DNA of 64,000 nucleotides from Kudoa neothunni (Eukaryota; Cnidaria): contig OZ199839.1 of the NCBI GenBank assembly GCA_964304625.1, positions 7,130,001 through 7,194,000 on the forward strand. The letters are read 5' to 3'. Below, one piece after another: positions 48,576 through 60,641 of this stretch. Positions within the stretch are counted from its first letter, which is position 1. Every line of letters begins with the position of its first letter. The notes below the pieces were generated by a model, which saw only the letters and a list, made by a program, of their open reading frames with translations, searched no databases and was not told where the DNA came from. A program made the position numbers and the translations under genes.

Positions 48576-49437
48576 TGTTAGATTAATTGATTTTCAGTAA
48601 TTTCATCATTGATAATGAATATTATCAAATATTAGCGCGAATACCAAACTTTTCTGGTGGTGGGTGAGGTGATTTTTAAATTCTTAGATATTTTTTATAT
48701 AAGTCGGTTGAATAGTGAATTAAACTTTCGTGTCGAGCTTGAACAAATTTAAAAATCTATTTCACCTTGTATATAATATATGATATATTTTGAAGGTTAT
48801 TTTTGTTCTCTTCACTACAGAAAATAATACTTTAGTCAAAATATACTTAGATTTGACAATTAGAATAGGTAACAGATTTGTTGTAATCCCTCGGGACCAT
48901 AAAAAGTGCGAATAATCGGTTACTTACTATAAAATTAATTAAATAATAAATATAGTTAATCTGTAGATTTTTTTATTTGACTAATTTACAAAAGAATAGA
49001 TGTAATTATTTAATAGACCAAGCTTAAAATAACGTTAACATATATAAATCAGATAGAACAAAATTAATAAACCTCCATAAGGGTCTCTACAAATAAAGGA
49101 TGACTCAAAATACTACTCCTTTCTGGAAATTTCAAGAATGATATTAATCTTGTTTCAAAAATATACGATATTAAATTTATACTTACGCTATTTAACATAA
49201 TTTCTAAAACTTTTAAATAAATTGTAATATATATTCAGCGCTTATAGAAACACATCGTTCAAAGCACACCAAATAATCCGCTTATTAACCGGTTGTTGCC
49301 GTTTAAGTGAATATACTACATAAATTTCTATTTCCTTTTTAATATAAAAATTGACCAATTCAAAAAAATAATAAAACATAAGTTTAAACATATAACCTAA
49401 TCAAAGATATGACTGTATGTTTAATTTGATAAGGTGT
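48576..49437. other. Intergenic, AT-rich
   Basis: Nothing recognised. Confidence 0.35.
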
Positions 49438-49438
49438 A

Positions 49439-50015
49439 TTAACTCTCTAAGGATTTTGGGGTGAAATTCACCCCAAACAAGTTTTAATCCCATCATATAT
49501 TCTTTCATCGTTTTTTATTTCGTATGAAATTATTGCATTGCCTATAAATTTATTTTAAGTAAAATTTTCGAGCATTTGGTTTTTAAAAAATATAGGAAGT
49601 TAATACAAATTAAAAAACACCCTCCAAAGATTTTGGGGTGAAATTCATCTCAGCATAAATTTTTGCTTAATTATTCATCCAAAAAATGCATTTATTGTTC
49701 AAAATGAATTCTAGCTTAACTCATTATATTAAAAAAATTAAATTGGAAATTTAAATGAATTACATCGTAGTTACATTTTTTAATTTTGTGCGTTACCGAA
49801 GAATTAATGCCTTACGTCGTATAAGCTTTTATGAGGATTAATGATGTAAGTAATGACACTTTTCTCTTAATGTAATGTGCCAAACCATACAATGTTTTAC
49901 GAATAAATTTATTACAATTTTGTTTTTAAATTTACCTAAAAAATTTTGGGTGAGTTTCACCCCAAAATCATCGGAGGCAGTTCGTTTTTTGATACCTTGG
50001 AGGGTAATTAGTTAA
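49439..50015. mobile_element. PiggyBac-like MITE with TTAA ends
   Basis: Left: TTAACTCTCTAAGGATTTTG followed by the palindromic core GGGGTGAAATTCACCCC. Right: the complement of CTGCCTCCGATGATTTTGGG with the same core, then GGAGGG, and TTAA at 50012-50015. A third internal copy of the motif (CCTCCAAAGATTTTGGGG) lies at 49620. TTAA duplications and GGGGT-AATT-ACCCC subterminal palindromes are typical of piggyBac derivatives. Confidence 0.6.
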
Positions 50016-50164
50016 CCGTCGATTGGTTTTATCGATTTACTACTCTATTATAGAGAGACATACCATTTAATCTGTTTTTAAATAGAGAGCTAAAAAATTC
50101 CTCACTTTTGGTAAAATTATATCCATATGAAAAAACTATTTTATGAATCTTGTCATCCTTGAAC

Positions 50165-50260
50165 CTAATGTTTCCCAACCTTTTTATTATCGCGCCCCAC
50201 TTTTTCTTGAAAATAAATCCTGCGCTCCACCTTTTTCAAATGTATTGATTTTTTAACTTA
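50165..50260 (+). repeat. hAT-like terminal segment (single end)
   Basis: TGTTTCCCAACCTTTTTATT followed by CGCGCCCC resembles the CAGTGTTTCCCAACC end of many animal hAT MITEs. The opposite end was not paired. Confidence 0.35.
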
Positions 50261-50984
50261 TACTGCTTATAATTTTGAACCAAGCTTTATGCCACGTAAA
50301 AAATTAAAAAATGACAAATATATATTTATTTTTCATTAGAATTAAATATATTCGATTAGATATAATTGAATTTATAGATGGACTTTAAAAATTAACATTT
50401 TTACTTATTCATTTAACCAAAAATCGCATTAAATGAAAACTGTGATAATTCAACCCGCATCAGACAAAACTTATCTGTATTCGGGCTTATAAACCGAAAG
50501 TAAATAATTAGTATTGAAAATTAACCAATATTGTTTTTGAATAAGTCAAAAAAGAGGGGATAATGATTATTAATATGACAACATTGGAATTATAACCATT
50601 CCGATTCTATTGAGCAAAAAACATGTTAAACGTTTTAAATTTTTTATATAAATTAATCAGTGCTTTTGAATTGTTTTAGGGTATTTACATGTGCTTAAAA
50701 TAAACAAGATAAAATATCGATGTATTTATTTCAATGTGCACCACATTGCCCAATTATCTCACCATTATCCATGTCACATCAATGCCCAGGATTTTCCACG
50801 TCCTACAAGAGCCGTTCATTAAACGCTCAAATATTTCAACGTCCCACCGGTGGAAAACACTGCTTTAACCTTTGCGGGATGGAGGGAGTATTTTATTTTC
50901 CTTATTATTTTCCATGTAATCTTTCAATATCAAATAAACTTTAAGCAAAACTAACAAAAAATTTTTTCCTAAGCTTCCGAGCGC

Positions 50985-52206
50985 CCCAAAATCGACTATA
51001 CACATGGCGCTTTTGGGATCAAATTGACCTCAAGCTTGTATTGTATCGTTAAATGCAATAAATAATTATGTATTCATATGAAAAATTAAATAAAAATTTA
51101 TCGACAAATTTCTGTTGTATTTTCACAAAGATTTACTTCGCATGTATACAACAAAATAGTTCGAATTTGTTGGCGCAACATGTGTTTTTACCGACTTGGA
51201 CTTTATTGTAACGAATTTGTGAGATAAATCAATTTTTAGTGTGCAAAAATGGTTCAAATTTTGTTTGCTAAAAATATTGACAAATTAAGTTCATCCATAA
51301 TGTGAGTAACAAATTAGTTTCATACAGTTAGTAACCACTTTTACGTAATTCCCACGGAGGTAGGGAAAAAAGTAAAAATAATCACTTAACCATTTTAATA
51401 CAGACTGGAACGCACGTAAAAAATCTGAATTTTTTTATATCGCCCTTAGGATATAATTGAGTCTATAAACATTAGTCTCCTCGCAAAACACATTCAAATC
51501 CTCATTTTTATCCTCAGATCCACCAGAATTTAAACTTCGATAATGAAAATAAATGATGTAAAATATTTTGTTAGAATCGCTCTCACAATCAATGAGAAAA
51601 GTCTCATCAAAGTCTTCGTTAGGCTTTTGTCAGCATGCATCAGTCAAATTCATGCAAATGTCGCTGTGAAACGGATGCATCCGTGCCATCGCGTATGATC
51701 TCGTTTACATGTTTTCCTTATTTTCTCAATATTCTGCCTACAGAATTCATCCAAACTCTGTTGTTCTGTTATTATACATAATGCGCAAAAAAGGGCACTT
51801 TCTATTCACACTATTTTTATGACACACGCGTGCTAATATAATTCTAATTATGTATATTGTAATTTGTAATGGATGCCGCTTATTCCCTAATTGGGGCGGG
51901 TAGCATCTGGAGGATCATGCAGGTCCTTCAACAAACTCAACCACGCATTTCTTTAAATATTCTGTTATCATTTAAAGCAATAAAAACCCTTGGGCCAAAT
52001 TGATCCCAAAAGCACCAGGTGTATATTTTTTGTTGTATATCGTTGTTTATTCCACTTTTTCAAATTTTAATTGAATAATTATAAAATACTGTTTATTTTA
52101 GGAGAATTAACTTGATTTTACTATTGTTAAATTCTTGTCTGTATATAAAACGTGTAATATATTAGGCTCTGGGGTTAATTTGACCCCAGAAACGTTCGGA
52201 AGGTTA
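50985..52206. mobile_element. PiggyBac-related repeat region
   Basis: Four GGGRTCAAATTGACC-like palindromic motifs occur at about 51018, 51993, 52165 and near the left edge. The right end reads CCGAACGTTTCTGGGG in complement, followed by GGTTAA at 52201-52206. The motifs match the family at 60937-62661 and resemble that at 49439-50015. The left boundary is unclear, possibly the CTTCCGAGCGCC tract at 50980. Confidence 0.45.
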
Positions 52207-53351
52207 AGGATGTAAAATAATAAACTAATTTTCGAAATCGAACTAGTAGTATTTAGTGTTTAGAGTCCTTTGAATCTTTTGTGTTTATTATTTATTTATT
52301 TAATGTAGCTAAAAATTAATAATTAAAGAAAAATTTTTAAATGAATAAATGAAGTAGGAGTATGACTAAGTTTTGATTTTATTCTCTACCGGAAGAATAC
52401 AACAAGCTTGGAGATTATCCTGAGATTATTGAAGACATGAGCGCTCTTGGTAGGACAGTCCGTGACCGGTTTTACGCATTTTTGATAAGGCAACACAATT
52501 TGAATAATCAAATGTCAGATGACAAGTAATATAAAGGTTATTATGAATGCTACAAAGCCCTTTTAAAAGGAAAAAAATAATGATCAAATGTGCAATCGGA
52601 ATATATTTTTTGGAATGTTTTTATTATAGAATTTGGATCCAAATAATATAATAAGATTAAGAAATCTCCAGATTTCAAGCACGTGACTGGCCGGTTTTAC
52701 GTAACGCATGTCTTTCGGAACGTTTTTGAAAAAATAGATGAATTTTGTTTAATGTTCAAAGTAATTAAATGAAATGAAAAAAAATCAAATAGAAACATAA
52801 AATAATAAAATACGTCCATAATATCTCCCAAAAGCTTCTAAATTTGTAGCTATAAATTACCAAGCATATCCTTCATATTCAACCCCTATGGCATCTTAAA
52901 AAACAAAAAAAATTGTTTCAATGCTTGAAAACCAACTGATTATTGTTGCCATTTGCGAATTTATTAAAATGAGTTTAAAAAATTATCCAAGTTTGGCAAA
53001 AAAAGGATCGATCATGATCGCGTTAGTGAAACCTATATTTCAAAATAACTAATTATTTTATTTCTATGTAAAAGGACTTATTTGTTTCTTAAATATATAC
53101 AATTCAATTATATTAAGTAGCTACGAATATTATTATATGAGCGCGCTAACAAGCTTGTAAAACCAGATGTTACTAAATTCACACACATTTTTTCCATGAT
53201 CCCGAAAGGGATTACTCAAACCCAGCGAAAGATTGAACTTTTATTTAAAACAAATTAAAAGTTTATACCAAAATTTACTTATTTTAATTATGTTATTTAA
53301 TAAATAATTTAATAATTTGATGTGGCGTCCGTGCGTAAAACCGGACGTGAT

Positions 53352-54061
53352 CAGGCTGCCAGCGGAGTTTTAAAATAAACCAAGGTCGAGAAAATCACTA
53401 CTTTAAAGTACAACAAATAATAGAATCATATCTATGCAAGTTTTTAACCTTTTCCGATTCAATAATTACGTCTTCAGACATTAAATTTAAATTTATCGTC
53501 GTATGATTGCGATGTTTTGGCACGAACACTCACTCATAATTAATGTCTCGTGTAGATCAATACACTTACAATTAATTATTTCAAAATATATTTTGAAATA
53601 AAGTTTAAATTTTCTAATAATGTGCGACAATGTTTACTGAGTAATTATGTAATTGTGCCATGTTAAACAATCTAATGTGTTTTGGTTCAATATCGCAAAT
53701 GTTTAAAACCTACATGGCAGTGGTTCCTGCGCCCTAAGGATGTGAACTATGGGCTTGGGGGTGCGAGATACGATCACAACATAAAATAATTTTTGAGAAA
53801 TTTTGAGTCGGCTACGCATTATCGTATGCAAGCGGGTGCGAACTTCGTTTTGTCATCAAATGTGGGTGCAAGTCCAATTTTAGTTGGGAAACGATGTTGC
53901 ATGATATAATCTGAATAGGACACGTCATTAAAAATATAAATATTAATGCAGTACATACAAAAATTCAAAAATTCTTTAATGTTTACAGGTTTTCAATAAA
54001 AACCCAAGATTTTGTATTAAATGAAAAGACCCCAAGATCTTGGAGGAAAACCAAAGTCCTG
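53352..54061. mobile_element. hAT-type element copy, 710 bp
   Basis: Starts CAGGCTGCCAGCGGAG and ends near AAAGTCCTG, with flanks GACGTGAT and GTCGTGAC (6 of 8 match). The interior matches the family at 39789-42107 (tracts such as ACGTCTTCAGACATTAAATT and GTGCGACAATGTTTACTGAG) but lacks its long arms. It contains an inserted 180-bp repeat at about 53716-53897. Confidence 0.7.
53716..53897 (+). repeat. ~180-bp repeat nested in the hAT copy (second copy at 60314-60490)
   Basis: Begins CAGTGGTTCCTGCGCCCTAA and ends CCAATTTTAGTTGGGAAACG. The copy at 60314 begins CAGGGGTTCCTGCACATTAG and ends with the same tract. The sister hAT copy near 62705 lacks it. A CAG-type start fits a hAT MITE. Confidence 0.6.
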
Positions 54062-54599
54062 GTCGTGACCAATTTTACGCATTTTTTCTGGTTCCGGAGG
54101 GATTACGTAAAACCGGTCACTGACTGTATATTAATTTTGAAAGTATAGATCGATTAATATTTCGTTTTGTTCCAAAATGAGTTTTCTTTTTACATAAGCA
54201 ATGATTTTTACCATACAATAAACGTTATAACAGAAAAGGTAGTTGTTTGTAGGGAAGAAATATTCCTACGATTTCATACCACGATTGTAAAATGAGATTA
54301 ACAAAAATTTCTGGAAATCGTTTTTGTGGTGGGTTTGTCGAGAATTCCTTTCAGATGACAAATTTGCTTGAAAATCAACCTTGAGTTTTTCAATAATTAG
54401 TTAATAGCTTTATACAAGAATAACCTATATTTCTGAGGAATTTCTTGTTTATTCTCGCTTTTTTTCTTAAAAGCGAGGGCTACAAATTGCTTGTATTTTT
54501 TTCCTAGCTGGTTAAATATTTGTACATTTGGAGCGGCAATTTTTATTTTTAATTAAGTAATAATCACATAAAACAAATTTTTTGTCCAAGTGAGCGAAT

Positions 54600-54657
54600 T
54601 ATATTGAAAAACCTTCGGCACACGCGTAAGTTTTTCGGACTCCATCTTTTGAGGGTT
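54600..54657 (-). repeat. PiggyBac-like end with TTAA
   Basis: In complement: TTAACCCTCAAAAGATGGAG, then AAAAACTTACGCGTGTGCCG, matching the right end of the element at 25807-26955. The opposite end was not identified. Confidence 0.5.
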
Positions 54658-56576
54658 AAATGTGTACTATAAGCCGTATTCAAAAAAAATTATCCGCGGC
54701 AAATGCGCGTTATTTCAAACACACAGGCACACATAAGAACCAAAAATATATTTCACATAATAAGTATAATTGAAGGTCCTATTAATAATTTCATATATAA
54801 CAAAAAGGTCCCCATTTGTTAAATTAATGACGAACTAATAATGTAAGCTATAATCAGATAGATTAAAACTTTATGACAGAGGTCGGCAGTCCATTCAGGC
54901 TGCCGTCGGATAGTCAGGCCAAAGTAGAATGGGGTACCAGAATATATATAATTCCTTTAGTCATATAAAATTTTTCAGATTACAATTGAAAATTAGCTTA
55001 ATATAGTTATATATGGTTATTCAAAAGAATACATTTTCATTGCAATGAGAGAAAAATACAACAAATGCTCGACATTTTAATACGGAAATGGCTAGTTTTT
55101 AAAACTTTTTATTTAAAAATTTAACTGATTTTATTGATATTAAATTTAACATTTCATATATTTGAATGATGGTTCGAAATCGTAAAAAACAATAATTAAA
55201 CGTTTCCATTCACCGCAATAAGATTATTATCACACGATCAGTGAAAATAAGTATGAAATTTGGTTGGGGGAATACTTTAATCTTTATTTTGTTTTTTACA
55301 TATTTATATTTAGAAAACGGGGAATAATAATTAATTAACTTCGTTTGAATTTCTATCAATCTTCTTTATATGCTGAAAAGATCGATTTATAAAAATTCAG
55401 TAAATAAGACAAATATTACATAATGAAAAAACAATTTAACTTTATTATTGTCGGCCCTTGTCTTGTAACAATGTTTCCTAACTTAAGGTACACACATTAA
55501 TCTCAATGGAAACTTGAGAAGGATTTTACTCTTAAAAAATTTCACCCATAAAACAGCTATTCGTAAATTCCTGTACATAGAAAAAGCCGCTGTAAAAATA
55601 TAATTATAACAAGAATATACATATAAATATACGTAGTTAATATAATCAAGGGGTTCTTATTTATTTAACTTAGCTTGTCAGAAATCCGTGAACAAAAGAG
55701 ATACGTTAACAATGGGTTAACCGAAAGAATTATCAAATTTTTTTCTTAGTTTAAGCGACTTTACAATACGAAATACTCCATAAAACAGGCGAAACTGGGC
55801 AATTCGCCTAATAATTAAATGAAATCAAAACTAACTGCATTTGATTAAATGAGTCCATGAGAATAACCATTTTGCTACGAAATAAAGGAAAAACTCTGGA
55901 AAAGTCATCTGATCAAAGCCAGGGGTTAAATCGCGACCACTCGAGTCACAATCCAGTAACCAAACACTAATGCAATCTCTCCACTGTCTACGATGCATTT
56001 GCAGGTACGATCAGTTTTGATGACAGCTGACTGATTAGAGACTTGATTCGTCGAGGACATGTTAAATAATAATTATCTTGGTTCGCATATTCAAAAGAGT
56101 TAAGAATCTTGGAAAAATAGAGTTTAAGATGGAGGTCGATAAAAAACAAGGATATTTTATTCGGTTAAGTCATTACGTTATCGCCTAAGAATATTAAGAG
56201 GTGAACGTGACCGACTAGATGCAATACCTACATCGCTAAAAGATGGAATCTAATAAGCCTTAACATAAGTTTTATATGGTAACAAAAAAAATTATTCGCT
56301 CTAAGAAAACAGAGGAAATATATGGTCGACTGAATAGACAAGTTTCAAAAATTAATAAAATCTAAATCAACCAGAAAGACTAGTTTTCAGATAAACAAAA
56401 AAATCTATCGCAATAAACGGTACACTTATAGGAGAAGCATCTCTTATGAATATAAAACAAGTAAATTATTCAACACCACAAATAAACACTAATTACAACG
56501 TATACCACCGTTCGTACGACAGCTACAAAAGTGTAATCTAAAATGGGTTCAAGCTAACAGAGGGGTTTCCACTCGT
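54658..56576. other. Intergenic, AT-rich
   Basis: Nothing recognised apart from a small palindrome (GGCAGTCC with GGCTGCC) near 54890-54910. The right part is the 3' flank of the RanBP3-like gene. Confidence 0.35.
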
Positions 56577-58330
56577 TTATTCAGGGGAGGTGCTTTCTGG
56601 GCCATTGGACGAATGAGGTGTATTAGATTCATCGGTATGCTCCTCAGTTGAGATGTGATTGGAGTTAACTTCATTATTGGATGTTGGAACGGTTGTAGGA
56701 TCTTGTTGTGACGATTCATCATCATCATCATCATCATCATCAACAATTGTACCATTGAACATAAGATCCTCTTGTTGGTTAGCATCGTCGTTGTTAGGGT
56801 TAATAGTTTCTCCCGCGTTGTTGCTACTGGTGTTGTTTTCAGTAGGTTGTTCTTCTGTGAGTTCAGTGGAAGCTGTTTAAAAGATGAAATTAACCAAAGT
56901 AGAAACACAAATTCACAAAATTACAATTGTTTTCATCAGAAGAAGCTTCCTCTTCGTTGTCGTCAGCGTCATCACCTTCATCACTGGATGGGGATTGTTC
57001 TTCGATGGATTCGAACGTTTTTTTTGCTGTCCAGCAGTTTAATTTTCTTAATTGGGCGCTATAAATGGTTTAATCAAATAAAGTGTAACCACAGCTGGTA
57101 GTATTACGGTGGAGCGTTTCTCAGAGATAACCTCATATAGTTGATCATCATCCAATTCTTCATGATCATCGTGCGTTTCTCTGTATTTGCTAATTAAAGC
57201 TTTCTTTGCCAAAAAGTTATCTGAACAATTATGGATTGTTGATATTAAACACAAACTAAACAAGATACTCAATTCTTCAGACTTTTTTTTGATAACGTTC
57301 CACACTTCATGCGCTTGTGAAGGTTTCATCTTTACAAATAAATAGATCGATTATTGAATATAATAATATTGATTGAGATTCCCATACACTAAGCGAAACG
57401 AAACGTATATTCTCCACATCATTCATATAGCTGGCCTGCATAAGAATAGTGTTTTCAGAGGGAAGATCGATAACAATATTAGGCCACAGTTTGAAGTTGA
57501 GAACAGGTCGTTGAAGTGATAACGATCTTGCAACTAGAAGATCGAAACAATCGCATAAATACCCGGACAAAAATGGTCACAATAGTTTGAATGTTTATCA
57601 ACAACATACTGATTCTTGTATAAAATTTATCTTTGGGATCATCTTCCTTACGTGTGTATTCGTTCACATGTAAATTTACCATTCCAATACTTTTCCACGA
57701 ATTACTTTCTTTGTCGAAAAGAAACAATTTACAAGTGGTCTAACAAAATGAAATAATTAGATTGAGAATAAGGTCAACTCTAACGCGTGAAATAACTAAA
57801 TGCTATACATCTAAAAGAGTGTTTTCATTTTCTTCGCCTGTTGGTTGTGATTCGTCGATAGGTTGTAAAGGTTGGTCGAGTTGAACTGGTAGAAATAGGT
57901 TGGAGTTGGGGTCTTTATCCACATCATTGCTGCTGTATCTAAACCAAGTGAGATTTGAACTCATTTGATGGATAACAACAAGAAAAGCTATTACGCAGAA
58001 ACATTTTCTGTCAAATTGTTTGAGGTGTTGGTAGCTGATTCAGCTGTACTGTCTCTTTCTTCGGTTTTGCTGGAGTTCAACTTTTCCAAAAAATTCATAC
58101 CTTTTTTAGAGAGATTTGATTTATTGTCATGTACAACTATACTCCTAGAAGTATAAACGATCAATTTGTTTCCATATTAACAAAATTGCTTAAAATTGGG
58201 AGATAATTTACTTTGCCAAAAAGGAATCCTATAAAAATATAATTATCTAATGGGGCAAACCATTTGAAATCACTTTAGAGGATAACAACTGAGCTATTCC
58301 AAACCCCGAATTTGGGCTTGATACATCCAT
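56577..58330 (-). CDS. RanBP3-like Ran-binding-domain nuclear protein
   Basis: Predicted nuclear Ran-binding protein, acting in CRM1-type export if like RanBP3. Key part: CKLFLFDKESNSWKSIG with NLHVNEY, then SLSLQRPVLNFKLWPN, ILMQASY, NIRFVSLS and MKPSQAHEVWNVIKKKSEEL. In order these match the RanBP3 Ran-binding domain (KLFVFDKTSQSWVERG, LNTKLWAQM, ISASSKD). Upstream is a Ser/Asn-rich region with GFGIAQLLSSK (58330 start) and FLEKLNSSKTEERD. Downstream are acidic stretches, a basic RPIKKIKLLDSKK tract (possible nuclear localisation signal) and an acidic tail with eight Asp, ending at 56577. Introns are GT-AG and short. In the A8 run at 57018-57025 one extra A separates the basic tract from the continuing acidic frame. 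The first exon is uncertain; candidate exons lie at 58733-58888. Confidence 0.65.
56717..56743. repeat. (CAT)9 microsatellite coding for poly-Asp
   Basis: Nine trinucleotide units on the plus strand. On the minus strand they encode the Asp run in the tail of the RanBP3-like protein. Confidence 0.9.
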
Positions 58331-58732
58331 ATAAAATACAATCGGCTGAATAAATAATTTTACTTTGAATCATTTGGAATAGGTTCTTCAAATTTAGGTA
58401 CCTACACCAAACACAATAAACTACATTTATTAGATTTTATTTCAATTTACACCAAATACACGGTTGGTAATTTCACCTTCGACTTCTAAACAAGAAGGAT
58501 AATATTTTTCATTATCTACAATAATGCGGAGTTAATTTGTGAACAATAAGACAGAGGGCATTTAGAATAAGGATGAAACAGTGAAATTATTCGTTATTAT
58601 ATGTAACAATAACAATTACATGATATCATAAAATCTCGCCTATTAAAATCGTCGCAAGGTTTGTCCCTCTTTGAATCAATGTCGAAACCTTTAATAAATC
58701 TATTGAACACACACAAACTACCAACAATAACG

Positions 58733-58888
58733 AAATCTACTAGTCGATGTACTGAGCCTTTTAATTGGGTTGGATTTTTCTGTTGTGAAAATTAGTTAAA
58801 CGCAATTATAAAACTAAAAACAACTTTGTTCGTGCAAAATGTCATCTATACTAAACCCAGAATCTCTTTCGCCACCTTGCTCTGCCAT
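58733..58888 (-). CDS. Candidate first exons, gene unknown (possibly the RanBP3-like gene)
   Basis: Exon 58888-58825 reads MAEQGGERDSGFSIDDILHE and joins through a GT-AG intron of 45 nt to 58779-58733, reading NPTQLKGSVHRLVDFVI. Phases agree. I do not recognise it. It is followed downstream by the RanBP3-like gene in the same orientation, so it may be its 5' end or a separate gene. Confidence 0.4.
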
Positions 58889-59514
58889 TGCTCATATGCT
58901 GTCGGGATTAATCGGATGGGCGATTTAATTTTCTAGATATTTTCAAGAGTGTCCCTAGCACATTAATTGGATTTTACGATTACGAATAATATCAATAAAT
59001 TGAGTATTGTCATTTTAAATCTGTTCAGAGAACATTAGCATTAAATCAAGCATAATCAATTCAAACCGTCAATAGTAAATGTATTTAAATAAGCTCTTTG
59101 GACATTTGAATGGTGATAAATCTTTTTGCTAAAAATTACTGAAATAATTAAGTCATTTGTTATGAATATATATAATGATTCCAAGTTTCTGAGAGGCTAA
59201 TCCTAAAAATTTCCGGAAAAGGCCGACATGTGATTTATGGATTATGATTATATGGTTGGAACAAATTTTACGCTACATTCTGCCGCTAGCGCTTAAATTA
59301 ATGTGAGAAAAATTTTGTCGAGTAATTGAAAAAATGAAAAGAAATTGGCGCCAAAAGTAGTAAAATTGAATAAGTTACTATGAGTGGAAAGCCAATTTTA
59401 TTAATTATTTGCGTTATTAACTGTGGATGTAAAAATTGTGGATTTTTATTAATAAAAATTTGTTGGAGATAAATATTTTTTTCTTTTTTAACTTACTTGT
59501 GGCACTGAAGTTTT
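58889..59514. other. Intergenic, AT-rich
   Basis: Nothing recognised. Confidence 0.35.
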
Positions 59515-59727
59515 TAATTTTAGATGATAACTACGCTTGCGAGTTGTACATTTTTTATCTCGCTAATTTCTATTTATAATTGATGTAAAAAAATAATTTT
59601 TTATAATTTACCGTAGTTAATTATTTTTGACTTGTCGCTACCACTCATAGAATTCAAAATTAATTAACCACAGTCAAAACTATACCTACCTGGATAATAT
59701 AATCCGTGTCAATAGCCACTTCCTAAA
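59515..59727 (-). repeat. Copy of the TAATATTCAG MITE family (long form)
   Basis: In complement it begins GGAAGTGGCTATTGACACGG and ends ACTCGCAAGCGTAGTTATC, with the internal ATGAGTGGTAGCGACAAG tract. It is the inverse of the copy at 60145-60310. Confidence 0.65.
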
Positions 59728-60144
59728 TCTTTTGTGTCGATAAAACGCTATATTATTTCAAAACTGGTATGTGGAGATGGAAGTAACATTCAAAAAATTA
59801 GAAAATATTTGCACAACATGAATGCATTAATCAGAGAAGATGTACTCATGTTAACTTTGGATTTAATTCTGTACATAAATAAAACATCAATTAGGAGATT
59901 TGTAAGTATGCGATGTACAATGAGCGTTGAATGATTGGCAGAATAAATAATCCGATATTTAAATCCTATGCACAAAAAAATTAATGTTGAACATATCATG
60001 ATTAATTCACGCGAATTTACTCAATTTACGAAATTTTATGCGCATTTTTTCCATTTAATATAATCGAATGACGCCGTTTCTGTTTATTATGTCGTAATTC
60101 GCATTCAATTGGATCCCATTTTCTACTATCTTTATTATATAGAC

Positions 60145-60310
60145 AGGGGCTATTGTAACGCATCATAATATCAAAGTGAGTGTAGTTTTGATTGTAGTTA
60201 ATTATTTTTGAATTCTAAGAGTGGTAGCGATAGGACAAAAATAATTAAATACGGCAGATTATAAAAAATAAATGAGATTAAAAATATATATCGCGCGTGC
60301 GTACATGCCG
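60145..60310 (+). repeat. Copy of the TAATATTCAG MITE family
   Basis: AGGGGCTATTGTAACGCATC, then GAATTCTAAGAGTGGTAGCG and a CGCGCGTGCGTACATG end, matching 59515-59727 in reverse. Confidence 0.6.
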
Positions 60311-60313
60311 CTT

Positions 60314-60490
60314 AGAACAGGGGTTCCTGCACATTAGGGGATGCGAGATCAGATCAAAATTGAAAAAATTGTTGATAAATTTTAGGTCAGTTACATCTTA
60401 TCGTACACAATGGGATGGATGCGAATTTCGTTTCGTCGTAAAATGCGGGTGTGAGTCCAATTTTAGTTGGGAAGCGCTCGTTTAGAATTA
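60314..60490 (+). repeat. Second copy of the ~180-bp CAGGGGTTCCTGC repeat
   Basis: Matches 53716-53897 over its length, including GATGCGAATTTCGTTTCGTC and CCAATTTTAGTTGGGAAGCG. Confidence 0.65.
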
Positions 60491-60496
60491 AAAATA

Positions 60497-60605
60497 GGAA
60501 GTCGCTATTGGCATGTAAATAATATTCAGGTGACGCTAGTTTTGAATATATTTAAAATTATTTCTGGCCCAATGAGCGTAGTGGTAGGTTAGAAATCCAT
60601 CTATA
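60497..60605 (+). repeat. Partial copy of the TAATATTCAG MITE family
   Basis: GGAAGTCGCTATTGGCATGT followed by AAATAATATTCAGGTGACGC and AATTATTTCTGGCCCAATG. Confidence 0.6.
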
Positions 60606-60641
60606 CCTATTATACATAAAGTTGTAATGTTCGTGTGCATC

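Larger units (their letters stand above)
52456..54125. mobile_element. Repeat with ACCGGTTTTACG termini, interrupted by a hAT copy
   Basis: GACAGTCCGTGACCGGTTTT at 52456 and the complement of ACAGTCAGTGACCGGTTTTA at about 54125 form inverted ends (TA follows the right one). Two more internal copies occur at about 52683 (GACTGGCCGGTTTTACG) and 53325 (CGTAAAACCGGACGTGATC). The latter is split from its continuation by the hAT-type insertion at 53352-54061. It looks like a tandem or nested pair of one family. Superfamily not assigned. Confidence 0.5.

Noticed and set aside
50720-50944. 74-codon plus-strand frame
   Set aside because: Sits in repeat-derived sequence next to hAT- and piggyBac-like ends; no recognisable protein.
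56549-56908. 119-codon minus-strand frame with poly-Met
   Set aside because: Out-of-frame shadow of the Asp-rich tail of the RanBP3-like gene, caused by the CAT microsatellite.
58360-58400. VPKFEEPIPNDSK-type exon of the RanBP3-like gene joined by an 18-nt intron
   Set aside because: An 18-nt intron is far below the sizes seen elsewhere in the window; left unresolved.
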